From the NCBI GenBank assembly GCA_026119935.1, contig JALRMH010000073.1, forward strand, positions 1-64,000: a DNA stretch of 64,000 nt. The letters run 5' to 3'. Under the pieces are notes generated by a model. The model made no database searches, had not been told where the DNA came from, and saw only the letters and a program-made list of their open reading frames with translations. Within the stretch, counting starts at the first letter, position 1; every line of letters begins with the position of its first letter. Position numbers and translations under genes: made by a program. Shown here piece by piece: positions 22,400-31,819 of the stretch. This DNA is from Endothia cerciana. Lineage: Eukaryota; Ascomycota; Sordariomycetes; Diaporthales; Cryphonectriaceae.

Positions 22400-23194
22400 A
22401 TGAAATTCCTTCCAACCCTCAGTCGTTGTCTTGTAACGGCGGCCGTGACCAAGGCCGCGATCATAGGACCACTTGTACCTGCGAATCCAAACCATTCGGC
22501 GTTGCAGAAACGAGATCACTGTGGAACCAACGAGATTCTCATATACCGGACCGCCGATAGATTTGTATGTATTGGCTCGTATACTTTCACCGCCGGCACC
22601 GCTCTTACGGCTTTGGCCATTGTGTGTTCGAACAACGCAGCCCAAAAATTCGCAAGCTGGGTCACGGGCAAGGTTGTAGGATCTGCTGTGGCAAGTATCG
22701 CAGGCAGGCGTGATTTCAGCTACCCAGTCGATATTTCCAACGACGAGGTCAACGGAATCGCGACGTACACATGGACACCTCCCATCAGCCCTCCTGCTTT
22801 CGCTGAGATTCAGCAAGGGAATTCGCACGATAGCGCCGGCCTTGTTATCTACAACATGACACGACACCACAATCAAACCACAGGGGCACTTTTGGAGGCC
22901 CACATGGCCTTCAAGGGGGACTTCTTGGATGAGTCTGGCCCATCGCTGGCGAGGCGGGCCTCTTCATCCGTCACCATCACGTACTGGGCTACTAATGGCC
23001 GCTCGGATACCAAATTGGACTACAATGATATCGAAGACCTGTACCAGCATGTCTTCACGAATTCACCTGGTGGGAGAGGATCCGAATGTGGGTATGCTGC
23101 CAACAGCGGGACTTGGCATGGTGCCTTCAAAGTGACCGTCTCAGGCGCGGAAGACGCTGGGCCGTGTACTCAGGAGCGACAGTACAAGTCTTAG
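22400..23194 (+). CDS. Secreted protein of unknown function with dibasic pro-site
   Basis: Single exon, 264 residues from the ATG at 22400, which gives a signal-like N-terminus (MKFLPTLSRCLVTAAVTKAA). An in-frame ATG at 22289 would add 37 residues before it. A Lys-Arg pair at 37-38, in the context SALQKR|D, looks like a Kex2 processing site, so a mature protein starting DHCGTNE is plausible. A hydrophobic Ala/Val-rich stretch (about 58-92, FTAGTALTALAIVC to VGSAVASIAG) resembles an amphipathic or membrane-active hairpin. A second Arg-rich site, LARRASSS, lies near 190. The C-terminal part is hydrophilic with Cys residues (SECGYAAN, GPCTQE) that could pair with those near the N-terminus. I do not recognise a family. 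Small secreted effector, antimicrobial or wall protein are all possible, none shown. Confidence 0.65.
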   Translation: MKFLPTLSRCLVTAAVTKAAIIGPLVPANPNHSALQKRDHCGTNEILIYRTADRFVCIGSYTFTAGTALTALAIVCSNNAAQKFASWVTGKVVGSAVASIAGRRDFSYPVDISNDEVNGIATYTWTPPISPPAFAEIQQGNSHDSAGLVIYNMTRHHNQTTGALLEAHMAFKGDFLDESGPSLARRASSSVTITYWATNGRSDTKLDYNDIEDLYQHVFTNSPGGRGSECGYAANSGTWHGAFKVTVSGAEDAGPCTQERQYKS

Positions 23195-24286
23195 GGCATG
23201 GTGCGGAGGGGGTTGTATCAGTAACCTCCAGCATAGGAATGGGTTGGCAACCTGACCGGCCAATTCTAGCGGGCTGCCGGGAATCGGAAGTCGCATTGAC
23301 CTCGGGATCGTGGATGGTGGGATTCGAGATTCTGACTTGGAGATTTAACATAAGTAACTTATGCTGAGATGTTGATGGTACCTATTCCTTAGTTTGGCCA
23401 TTGTGGATGGAAAGCTTTCTTTCGTACTAGGTTCCACCTCGTCTATTCGATCTCGGTTGCAGACATTACGAACTGTTCCTAGCCAGACCATGCTTCCCGG
23501 TCTGTGTCACTTGAACCGTGAGATTAGGCCCCATCTCTCATAAGTCCAATTGCACTATGCGGTGGAAACTGTACGTGCATCCTTAGAGGATAGAAGCGTC
23601 GAAACCCAAGAAGTGACATAGTAGAATGAAAGACCATCGAGACGTGCCAGCTGTAGGCGCCTTAGCGTTATGAGTATTCTATAGGCTCATAGTTGCTAGT
23701 TTAGTGCCGAATAGATCGTACTGAGCAAGGTCAACACTGTTCGCTTGAGAGTTCGTCAAGCTGATCCAGCTCAGGTCTCCTAGAGCGTGCCATGTACGGC
23801 AGTGAAGGTATGTGAACAATATCCAGGACTATTAACAGCCTTATGTGAGGAATGATGTTGATACATGAGCAGGGATGACAACCCTCACCTTAATCCTAGC
23901 CTATCTAGCTCAAGTCCTGGCGGCTAACGTCCGGTCAAACCAAGTCAGATCCCATATATGGTGCGTTTCTTTCTATTAATATGTTATCCAAAATGAGCCA
24001 TAATAAGTTCTATGGCCTCATCTACTTTTCGCGGGCGGACGGGTAGGCGAGGTTGAAGACCTGAGCTGGGCCCTATCGGCGCTTCTCGTCAAGAGAGGGC
24101 GTATCACACCCTCTACGGCTAACGGTTGCAAAGATCTCTAGGGTACAGTATATCGTAAAATTAGTCAGGTGAAGCAGGAATGGTCCTTTTCTAACGCGTC
24201 TCAAATGCTTCACTGGTTTTGATAACAGTGGCTAATCATAAAACAGTTCAAGACAGAGATAGATGCAATACTGCTGCATACTTAAG

Positions 24287-24322
<36 letters not shown>

Positions 24323-24558
24323 ACAGCCAGATAACGATAAAAGATAGTGGCCCAAACAATCATCAACCATCTTTGATACTATGTACCCTGATTCTGCAGA
24401 CGGTGGTCCTCGGTAGAAACTAACGCATTAGGAAAAAGCAAGTTTTGGAGTGTTAATACTGCTCGCGTCCGTCAAGTCCTTGATGGCATCCTGCATTGCC
24501 GAGCCAAACAAAGCCTGAACGTCCTCGACAAGACCGCTACACTCGATCTAATGAAAAG
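23195..24558. other. Gene-poor intergenic region
   Basis: About 1.36 kb without any long open frame. It is AT-richer than the genes and contains a dinucleotide microsatellite. No coding or RNA feature is seen. Confidence 0.55.
24290..24318. repeat. (AC)n microsatellite
   Basis: A 29-bp uninterrupted AC/CA dinucleotide run, preceded by ACTTAAGTAT. A likely length-polymorphic site. Confidence 0.95.
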
Positions 24559-25646
24559 TCAGCTATGCACGAATGCTTCCCTTATGCTTAGCCATTTTTG
24601 GACAAAGCCTCTATGATCCTCTATTGGCCCTCGTGGAAAGCATGAATTCTCTTCCACACCAGTCCGACTTGTCATCAGCTCGCTCTGAAACTTCTCCACG
24701 GCCCAAAAGTCGCTGACATAAGATATCATCGGGGCAGTCCATGACGATAGTAGCATATCAATTCGTTATCTACGGATGTTAGATCGCTGCGTATGAGACT
24801 TGTGCGCGACTTGGAGAAGGTGGGGGCGGTTGACCTCTTCTTGAAATGCCTGAAGCTGCTCCAGACTCCGTGGAAATCCATCGATTATCACTCCAGCCCT
24901 GCCTTGTTCTTGCGCGCTCTGGAGCCTTTTCTCGAGCAGCTGCGCAGTCAAAATTGCAGGGACGACCATTGCCTCATGAAAGCTGGCCTTGAGAAAATCT
25001 TTGAACCATGAGTCGGGCGAGTCCATCTCCGGGCGCCGCAGTTCGCCGACGGAAACATGCTCGAGGCCAAATTGCTCAGCCGCTAGCATACACTGTGTCC
25101 CCTTACAGACACCAGGCCCTCGAATCGCGAAGACAATGACCAAGCCTGACTTTGCCCGCAGCTCGAATGCATTCCAGTCATGACGTATGTTATCTGCATG
25201 CTGCACAAGCCAGAGACCGCTGGTTTTACTTCGGTGATTTTTGAAGTCCCTGACGTTGCAGTCAGGTTATTGCTTGATATATCGAAGAGCTTGCTTAAGC
25301 GCTTCGACTTTGTCAATTTGATGAACGACGTTGGAAACATGACTGGTAAAGTACCCTGCGCGTATTCGTCCCAACGGTTCTTGAGTCGATCAGCTAAGTG
25401 GACCTCCTCCGCTTGCCTCGCTAGACAACACAAGAAATCAAGCCCTAGATATTCCCGCAAACAGTTTTCGTCTTCGGCCCTTATTGGTCCGAGACAGTAA
25501 GATAGTACATAGCAGTTATTTTGATAGCTCTGGTCTGAGTCCATATTGTCCGGCTCCGTTCCATGTTGTCTATCGTCCATCTCTCGTATGCCGTCTTCCC
25601 TTTTGGGTTTTCTGATTTGGTAAGATAAATAACAAATTCCCCCCAC
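24559..25646 (-). pseudogene. Disrupted nucleoside-monophosphate (adenylate/UMP) kinase-like gene
   Basis: The frame 25,206-24,766 carries a P-loop-like stretch (IRGPGVCKGTQ, where active kinases have GGPGSGKGTQ) and the NMP-binding block GVIIDGFPRSLEQLQAF. Downstream the family continues in other frames. DCPDDILCQRLLGRGEVSERADD, the lid region, is readable from 24,742 in a different phase. A third phase gives a RIHAFHEGQ...RIIEAL segment interrupted by stop codons. An upstream frame (25,646-25,083) has no recognised domain and overlaps the kinase frame. Introns could explain one phase change (no convincing donor/acceptor pair seen), but not the in-frame stops or the altered P-loop. The best reading is a decayed nucleotide kinase, possibly once fused to an N-terminal domain. 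Active NMP kinases transfer phosphate from ATP to AMP or UMP; this copy probably does not. Confidence 0.6.
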
Positions 25647-25724
25647 CCCCCCCCAAAAAAAGAGGACTAATCAAAACTTCAGAGGTGAGGAAGGTAGAGG
25701 AGAGAAGAAACGAGGAAAAAAGGG

Positions 25725-25731
25725 AAAAAAA
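25725..25731 (-). terminator. RNA polymerase III terminator of tRNA-Ser
   Basis: A run of seven T on the minus strand directly follows the tRNA 3' end, with a second six-T run a few bases further on. This is the standard Pol III stop signal. Confidence 0.75.
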
Positions 25732-25834
25732 CGACAACGACCGGATTCGAACCGGCGCCCCCGAAGGGACTGGCTTAACTGATAATCCCAAGGGAATTAG
25801 CAGGCCAGCGCCGTAACCACTTGGCTACGTTGCC
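25732..25834 (-). tRNA. tRNA-Ser (anticodon GCT) with a short intron
   Basis: Read on the minus strand, the acceptor arms GGCAACG and CGTTGTC pair over seven positions (one G-T) with discriminator G. The D-arm region GCCAAGTGGTTACGGC, the anticodon stem CTGGC/GCCAG and the T-arm GCCGGTTCGAATCCGGT are all present. A variable arm (about TCCCTTCGGGGG) marks a type II tRNA such as serine. The anticodon loop reads CTGCTA then A, interrupted after position 37 by about 22 bases, the canonical place for a tRNA intron. Anticodon GCT decodes AGC and AGT serine codons. The gene has internal A and B boxes (GGTTCGAATCC). Confidence 0.92.
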
Positions 25835-27897
25835 TGAGTCATGAAATGCGGGAAGCTTTGATAGTTATATAGCCTGTAAACTGTGACGTGGGGTTTACAT
25901 CTCTCATGCGCAGACCATCTCCTGGATGAAAGAGCCGTTCCAGACGCAGAATGCTGGCTTCCGCAGACGACAAGTATAGATCCGACATACCTTCTGTACC
26001 ACTGGGAGCAGTGTCTGCTGCTATGGTAGAGTAGTGCACGCTCTGAAGCTGACAGCATATTCTCAGGTGCTACCGTGCCGCCCGTGGAGACTGCCAGAGA
26101 CTTTTGCTGCTTGGTCATAACTGCCTTCATCGACAAGAAGTCAAAGGAATTGTGACCTCATACGATGGTGAGTGTGTGTGCAGAAACAGTCCTGTTCAAG
26201 ATCAATAATGGGTCACCTGATGATTCAAAAGTCTGTGCCGCAAGTATACCCCCCGTACCATATGCTGGTACACAAGATGTTATTTTCGAATGAAGGGCAA
26301 CCCTGCGCATAAGTATGAGAATTCACAAGCACATATTCTGTTTCATAACTGACTTTGTTTTTCTTCTTTCTTTCTTCTTTCTTCTTCTTTCTCAAAGAGT
26401 CGTGGCATGCTGAGAGCCCATTGATCTGCAACCGGTGGGCCGTCTACATCTGGACCCTCAAATACCGTTGCAGAATGTGGGAGATGATCCCTTACCAACG
26501 GCATCTGTCACCATCAGTTCGTGATGGAAAACCCACTTGTCTCTTTTCAGCCTCTGATATTGCTCATGTAAATTCTAAGGCAGGTGTGAGGGTACTGACA
26601 TATAACATGCGCTGTCGTGACTTTTGACCCTCAACTGTGCGGAGTGACTTTGCGGCCCGCCTCGTGATCATTCGCCCCCCCCCCCCCCAGATTTACTGTG
26701 CTAGGTATATGCCCCCCTTGTTCCAGGCATATGCCCCCTGTTCCGCAGAGCCGCGAGGGTCACTTTGGTAGGCGGCCCCGCATTGTTACTTCAGTCAGCC
26801 CTTTCAAGGTTCCTCCTCGAGGGCTGCTAGGGCCCATCTCACAACTGGCATTTCTGTATATCCCTTGACACCTCGTGTTCAGGTCGTCTACCGGCGGGAA
26901 CGGGGCAAAAAGGGGGGGGGGAGGCGGGAAGGAGTGCGCGAGGATAGACCAAGCTGCATAGTGCGTAACTATCACTGCGCCGCACTGCAGAGAAGCAGAG
27001 GAGCTAAGAGCCCCGCGAGGGAGAGGAGGACCGGTTGCAGACAGCGCGGGGTGCCGGTGATAGACGCTTGCATGCGGTCAGATCGGGGTCGCAGCCCGAA
27101 TCTGCGCAACCTACTTAACTTTACTCTACTGTGCTTACATGAGTGAGTGAGCCGACTCCAAGGTTGGCGCAGGGCTGCACCCGTGCTCTGCGCCGCGCGC
27201 GATCCATCATCAGCGTGTGCGCAGCGATCGTGTTCCAGGGTTCTGGCCTCGTCACGCCACCCGATCTGACGCGGGACGGGTCCAACGGGTGCGGGATGCT
27301 GGGATGCTCGGATCGAGACGTCCTCGCTTCCCGGAGATCGACTACCTCACCCCCTTCTTCCCCTTCTTCAGCCAGTGGCACTCTTGTGTCCCTTTCGTCC
27401 AAACCCTGCCAGTCCGTCATCGCCATGTGTCACCCTCCCTCCCACTGTGTATGTATGTACGTCCGGCTCGGGTCGAACTCCTAGTGGGGGCTGAAAACAT
27501 CCCCAATGCAGGCCTACTAGTCGGAATTTGGACTGCACTGATTCGCCCGGAATACGCCTGTGGTGGCCTGTCACCTTTGACAGGACCCTGGGCTCTAAAC
27601 AATCCGACAGCTTTCGAGGTCCCCCGGTGGCACCAGGCCCAGCATCGACAAGTTTGTTGCCTAGCTGGCTTCTGATTTACCCAGGAATTATAGAGTCCTG
27701 TCGGTCGGACTTTCTGCTTCAGTAGCCCGGCTTGGTCGGTATATAATGGCCCGTTCTCCCGCCCCCAATATCAGACGTCTTCCCGCTGCCCGGCCAGCCC
27801 TTCAAGACAGCCTCCCAAGACCAAGTAGGCCCTCGCCGATCTAGGAACCTGACAGCCCACCCCCCTACGCTACACCGATACCTGACCGAAAGTGAAC
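25835..27897. other. Two-kilobase intergenic region
   Basis: It holds a pyrimidine (TTC/TTTC) microsatellite at about 26,356-26,395, a C run at 26,675-26,688, a G run at 26,912-26,921 and two near copies of a ...ATATGCCCCC..TGTTCC unit at about 26,705-26,743. Frames of up to 152 codons between 27,121 and 27,675 occur on both strands over the same DNA and show no family features. I find no supportable gene. The right end contains the reductase promoter. Confidence 0.5.
27740..27746 (+). promoter_or_regulatory. Candidate TATA box of the aldo/keto reductase
   Basis: TATATAA about 155 bp before the ATG at 27898, followed by a CT-rich leader. Motif and position only. Confidence 0.45.
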
Positions 27898-28971
27898 ATG
27901 GCGCATATTCCCTCCAAGAAGCTCAACAACGGAGCCGAGATCCCCGTGGTACGTCCCAGTCATGAGGGCCCCCCCTCCTTCTTCTTGCAACCCAGGCTGA
28001 CCGTCCTCACAGCTCGGCTTTGGCATAGGCACAACCTGGTACAAGCCCGACCGGTTCTCGGCATACAACCCGGACGTGGTGAACATGCTCAAGGAGGTCA
28101 TCAAGGCGGGCTATAGGCACCTGGACACCGCCGAGGGTTACGGGACGGAGGCCGAGCTCGGCGAGGCCATCAGAGAGTCCGGAGTGCCCCGTGGGGAGTT
28201 CTACATCGCGACCAAGGTCATCAACTCCCTCAGCGAGGGCAAGATCGAGGACCTCCCCGAAGCCTTTGATAACACTCTGAAGAGGCTCGGGACGGACTAT
28301 GTTGATCTGTGAGACACCGCCCCGCCCCCTCCGATTTCCCCTGGATCCCCGTCTCGGGGGTGTAGTCCCTCCAAGCCCCCGGCCACCACTGATCGCCCCG
28401 CAGATACATCCTGCACAGCCCGTACATCAAGAACAACAAGTACGTCGAGGCCGACGTGGCCGCGGCCTGGAAGCTTCTGGAGTCCCTGCAGCGCGCCGGC
28501 AAGGCCAAGTCTATCGCCGTGTCCAACTTCCGGAAGCACCACATCGAGAACCTCCTCAAGACGGCCGAGATCAAGCCCGTCGAGAACCAGATCCAGTTCA
28601 ACCCGTACCTGCAGGGCGCGCCCGCGTTCGCGTCCTGGCTGCAGGGCCAGGATATCGAGGTCGCCAGTTACATGGGCCTCGCGCCCATCACCTGGCTCAA
28701 GGGCATGCACCTGGCGCCCAAGCTGGCCGAGCTCGCCGCCAAATACGGCGCGAGCGAGGCCGCCATTCTGATCCGCTGGCAGCTCGACCAGGGCATCATC
28801 GTGCTCAACACGACCAAGAAAGTCGAGAGGCTGCAGGAGTACTTCTCGGCCTTGGACCTGAAGCTGAGCGAGGAGGACCGGGAGGAGATCACGAGGATCG
28901 GGCAGACGCAGCATGTCAGGATCCCCGTGGGCGCGCTGTATGACGGAGACGAAGTGCAACCCTACGAGTAG
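27898..28971 (+). CDS. Aldo/keto reductase (NAD(P)H-dependent)
   Basis: Three exons: 27898-27948, 28013-28308 and 28404-28971. Introns of 64 and 95 bp have GT...AG ends, and the product is 304 residues, typical for the family. The AKR (alpha/beta)8 barrel is recognised from GYRHLDTAEGYG near residue 51 with the catalytic Asp55 and Tyr60, the ATK motif with Lys85, and the YILHSP segment with His120. Together these form the expected Asp-Tyr-Lys-His tetrad. The cofactor-side features AVSNFRKHHIENLL, PVENQIQFNPYLQ and the C-terminal VLNTTKKVERLQE are also present. It should reduce an aldehyde or ketone to an alcohol in the cytosol. The substrate cannot be predicted, and no partner pathway genes adjoin it. 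Confidence 0.92.
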
Positions 28972-29364
28972 AGCCTGACTCTGATACCCTATTGTCATTA
29001 TTGTTCGTCGTAGATCTTTGCTGCTGTAGGTAGTAAAGTCGCAAGATGTGCCCTTTGCGTGGCGGGGAGGAAGCGCTCGTCTTGAGAAGGGAGGAGAGAT
29101 GATTGATTTCTCTGCGCCGGTTGATGCAGGTCTATTCGAACACATGTGGACCTGCTGCAGAAGTGGAATTTCATTATACTTATCCGAGAGCATGGCCATG
29201 GCCATCACAGCACAATTGCTAGAGCCTGTCCGAGGCAATGTGAGCCCTTTTCGCCACGACCTCGGCTTGCTGACTCTTGTGGTTAAGCAGCCCCGAGGTC
29301 CTGCCGCTGCACTCGAGGACCTCCATCTCCGCGCCGCCCATCGTCTTGAGCTAGGCAGGCCAAG
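28972..29364. other. Convergent 3' spacer
   Basis: About 390 bp between the stop codons of two converging genes. It probably contains both 3' untranslated regions. No other feature seen. Confidence 0.5.
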
Positions 29365-31038
29365 TTACACCGTTCCCGACCTCAATCTGCGCACACGGCC
29401 TTCTAGATTCTGGAGCCATTCTTCCGGCTCAATCTGCGCCTTCGCGGCCTCCTTCGCCTCCGTGACCTCCTTCGCCTTCATGGCCTCCTTCGCCTTCATG
29501 GCCTCCTTCGCCTTCTTGGCCTCCTTCGCCTTCTTGGCCTCCTTCGCCTTCTTGGCCTCCTTCGCCTTCTTGGCCTCCTTCGCCTTCTTGGCCTCCTTTG
29601 CCTTCGTGGCCTCCTGAGCCTTCTTGGCCTTCTTGAGCCGTCTGGAGGAGTTCGTCTGCCGAATCCGTCCGGTGGCTTTGATCGGTGCAGCGGTAGGGGA
29701 ATCCTTCTCGCTTGTCGGCACGGCCTCCTTCGCCTGTGACTCCTTCGATACGGCGCTGGCGGCAGGGGTGGCATCGTCGCTCACGGACGCGGCCTTTGTA
29801 CCGGCCGCGTTGTTTGCTGATGTCTCAGCTTGCCCTGCAGCCGCCGCGACTTGCTCGACCTGCTGGGGCCTCAAGGATGCGGCATCTACAGACTCCTTCT
29901 TATCCTCCTGTGGTGCCGCCGCCTCGTGTCTTGGCTGCGAAGCCTCTTTGGCCTGCTCCTTCCGCTTTTTCTTCTCTTTGGGCGCAGCCGGAGCTGGGGC
30001 ACTTTGCCCTGCTTTCGAGGTGGCCTGCAGTGTGGACTGACCCTTGTCCAAGAGCTTCTGCCCCTCCGAGGACAATATAGGAGAGCTCACGCTGCCCCTC
30101 CCATTAGGAGAGCCTGACTTGAGAGGTTTCCGAGATTTCCCATAGAATAGTTTCCTCAACCGGTCCTTGTCGAATATCGACCTTAGTCTCCTGCGTACGT
30201 GTACGAATGGCCAAAATACACGGGTGAAAAGTGGTCTTTTCCTTGACAAATGCCGCAGCGTCTGGTTGAGACGCCGTATCCTATAGTTGAAGCGCCGCCA
30301 TGGACCCTGATTGTCGGCTTGCCTCCTCTGGTCGCCTCCCTTTGCCTGAAGACGCGCTTCGTTCAGGGGGAGTCGCAAGATGTTACCCTCCTGGTCCCTC
30401 GGCAAGCAGGGTTGCTGCTTGTGATCCATCTCATGGAGCACTGTCGTGAGCGCAAAGTGATGCCCCGTGAATAAGCGGGGTGGCAGCCCGCGTTCCGACC
30501 TGATCGCCCCCAGCGACCATCGCTGCTCTTCTTGGAACATGATGAGTCGGTTCACGATTCCCAGCTGAAGGGCGGCCTTTTCCACATGTGTCAGCGGGCT
30601 TGGATAACCCCTTGCCTTGGCGTCCAGGTAGACCGCGCCCAGGAGCGCCTCGAGCGTATCCGACAGGATCCTGATCGTGACGTCGCTCAGGCCCGGCCCC
30701 CCTGGTAGGGCGACCATCTGGTCAGGTATGGTGCACCTGGCGATGCCCTTTCTGTATGCGACCTTGGTGAAGTTCACGTTGTTGAAGGAGTACGTCTTTA
30801 TCTTCTGCCAGTCGGAAGAGAACAGGTTTTCCTTGGCATACCAGCGCTCTACGAAGGCCGCGTTGATCATGGTGTCGCCCACCAGGGCAAGGCGCTTGTT
30901 CAGTGAAGGACCGTTGCCCTTGTATCTGGTGATATCCAGTCCTTCGCGCAGGAGGTCGATGTTGTGAAAACGGTAGCCGAGGATCTCCTGGGCCTTGGCC
31001 ATCTTCTGGATGGTCGACATCCCGAATCGGCTCGCCAT
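29365..31038 (-). CDS. Divergent RNase III-domain protein with Lys/Ala-rich repeat tail
   Basis: Single exon, 557 residues. Residues about 16-170 resemble an RNase III catalytic domain: QEILGYRFHNIDLLREGL, then NKRLALVGDTMINA (47-60, family NERLEFLGD), and ILSDTLEALLGAVYLD (about 124-139). The second motif keeps the metal-binding Asp127 and Glu130, and Asp55 of the first is kept. The first-motif glutamate of the family (NERLEFLGD) is Ala51 here, and the preceding NER is NKR. The enzyme may thus be inactive or altered. No double-stranded RNA-binding domain is seen. A basic, Arg-rich middle (about 230-330) is followed by a low-complexity tail, including nine units of a KEAKKA-type hexapeptide encoded by an 18-bp minisatellite. 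Possible roles include RNA-binding ribosomal or mitochondrial ribosome components, since mitoribosomal RNase III-like proteins exist. No clear mitochondrial leader is seen. Confidence 0.72.
   Translation of the reverse strand: MASRFGMSTIQKMAKAQEILGYRFHNIDLLREGLDITRYKGNGPSLNKRLALVGDTMINAAFVERWYAKENLFSSDWQKIKTYSFNNVNFTKVAYRKGIARCTIPDQMVALPGGPGLSDVTIRILSDTLEALLGAVYLDAKARGYPSPLTHVEKAALQLGIVNRLIMFQEEQRWSLGAIRSERGLPPRLFTGHHFALTTVLHEMDHKQQPCLPRDQEGNILRLPLNEARLQAKGGDQRRQADNQGPWRRFNYRIRRLNQTLRHLSRKRPLFTRVFWPFVHVRRRLRSIFDKDRLRKLFYGKSRKPLKSGSPNGRGSVSSPILSSEGQKLLDKGQSTLQATSKAGQSAPAPAAPKEKKKRKEQAKEASQPRHEAAAPQEDKKESVDAASLRPQQVEQVAAAAGQAETSANNAAGTKAASVSDDATPAASAVSKESQAKEAVPTSEKDSPTAAPIKATGRIRQTNSSRRLKKAKKAQEATKAKEAKKAKEAKKAKEAKKAKEAKKAKEAKKAKEAMKAKEAMKAKEVTEAKEAAKAQIEPEEWLQNLEGRVRRLRSGTV
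29453..29614 (-). repeat. 18-bp coding minisatellite (nine units)
   Basis: Nine contiguous 18-bp units of the type TTCGCCTTCTTGGCCTCC (plus strand), the four central ones nearly identical and the outer ones diverged. They encode a six-residue Lys/Glu/Ala repeat in the tail of the RNase III-domain protein. Unit size is a multiple of three, so length changes keep the frame. Confidence 0.93.
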
Positions 31039-31293
31039 GATGCTGTCCGGTCTGGAAGCGCACCCTCGAGCATCAAAGAGCCTGACCAGCTATCCCACCC
31101 TTCCCATCTCCAACGAGCCTGACTGGTGTGGGCGGCCGGCTGATATGGTGTACAGACGTTGGCAGGGGGACAGGTCGAGTCGACAGCACGCCCGTGCTGG
31201 TGGCCTGAGGTCGAGGTGAAAAATTCCTTTCACAGGCCCGACGCGGATATGTCTTCTGGCCGGACGTGCTGCTTGGTGAGATATCAAGCAACA

Positions 31294-31723
31294 TCAACGA
31301 CACGACCTTGTCATATCTACAGGAGGAGGGGGTAAATGAATGGCTGCTCCGCCGGAGAGCCTTTGATGTGGTTGTGGTCCAGAGAATGAAAAAATTTGGG
31401 TGGTCCAACGCGCTGTCACTGGACAACGTAATGAGTAATATGCGAAGGGTTAGGGTTGTCCTCCCCCCACACCACGTTCGGGGGGCCATAATTATCATTG
31501 GGGCATAAATGAGAAGTCGTATCAACATACCGACATCATCTGAAGGGATGATGTATACGAATGTTTCGTTGCTATACTCAACCCAGTATTGTCGTTGTTT
31601 GGGCCTGATAGGAGAGCCCTGAGCCTGCCGCTCAAAGAGCGCTAGTGTCTGGGTCGAGGCTTTCTCACCATCAAGATCGAGAAGTCTAGGCTTCATCTTA
31701 TCCAGCAATTCTCCTAGGATCAT
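31294..31723 (-). CDS. Small hypothetical protein, two exons
   Basis: Proposed exons 31723-31531 and 31418-31294 with a 112-bp GT...AG intron. They join in phase to 105 codons plus stop, starting MILGELLDKMKPRLLDLDGE. Exon 1 has protein-like composition (QRQYWVEYSNETFVYIIPSDDV) whereas exon 2 is Pro/Ser-rich and less convincing. I recognise no family. It lies between the divergent RNase III-domain gene and the amidohydrolase gene, whose start is only about 100 bp from its own, so promoter sharing is possible. It could also be part of a longer gene with different splicing. Confidence 0.35.
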
Positions 31724-31819
31724 AATCTTTCTCCTTCTTGATCTTCGTGCCCTGCTTGGAGAGTGTCTTGAGGCGGACACTCCGCGGGCCTCGGCTGCAC
31801 TTCACTTAATCCCCTCAGG

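Noticed and set aside
27121..27675. Frames of 101-152 codons on both strands
   Set aside because: Both strands are open over the same GC-rich DNA, none shows a domain or codon bias, and there is no supported splice structure.
28297..29238. 313-codon minus-strand frame
   Set aside because: Antisense shadow of the aldo/keto reductase exon 3, extending into the spacer; no domain.
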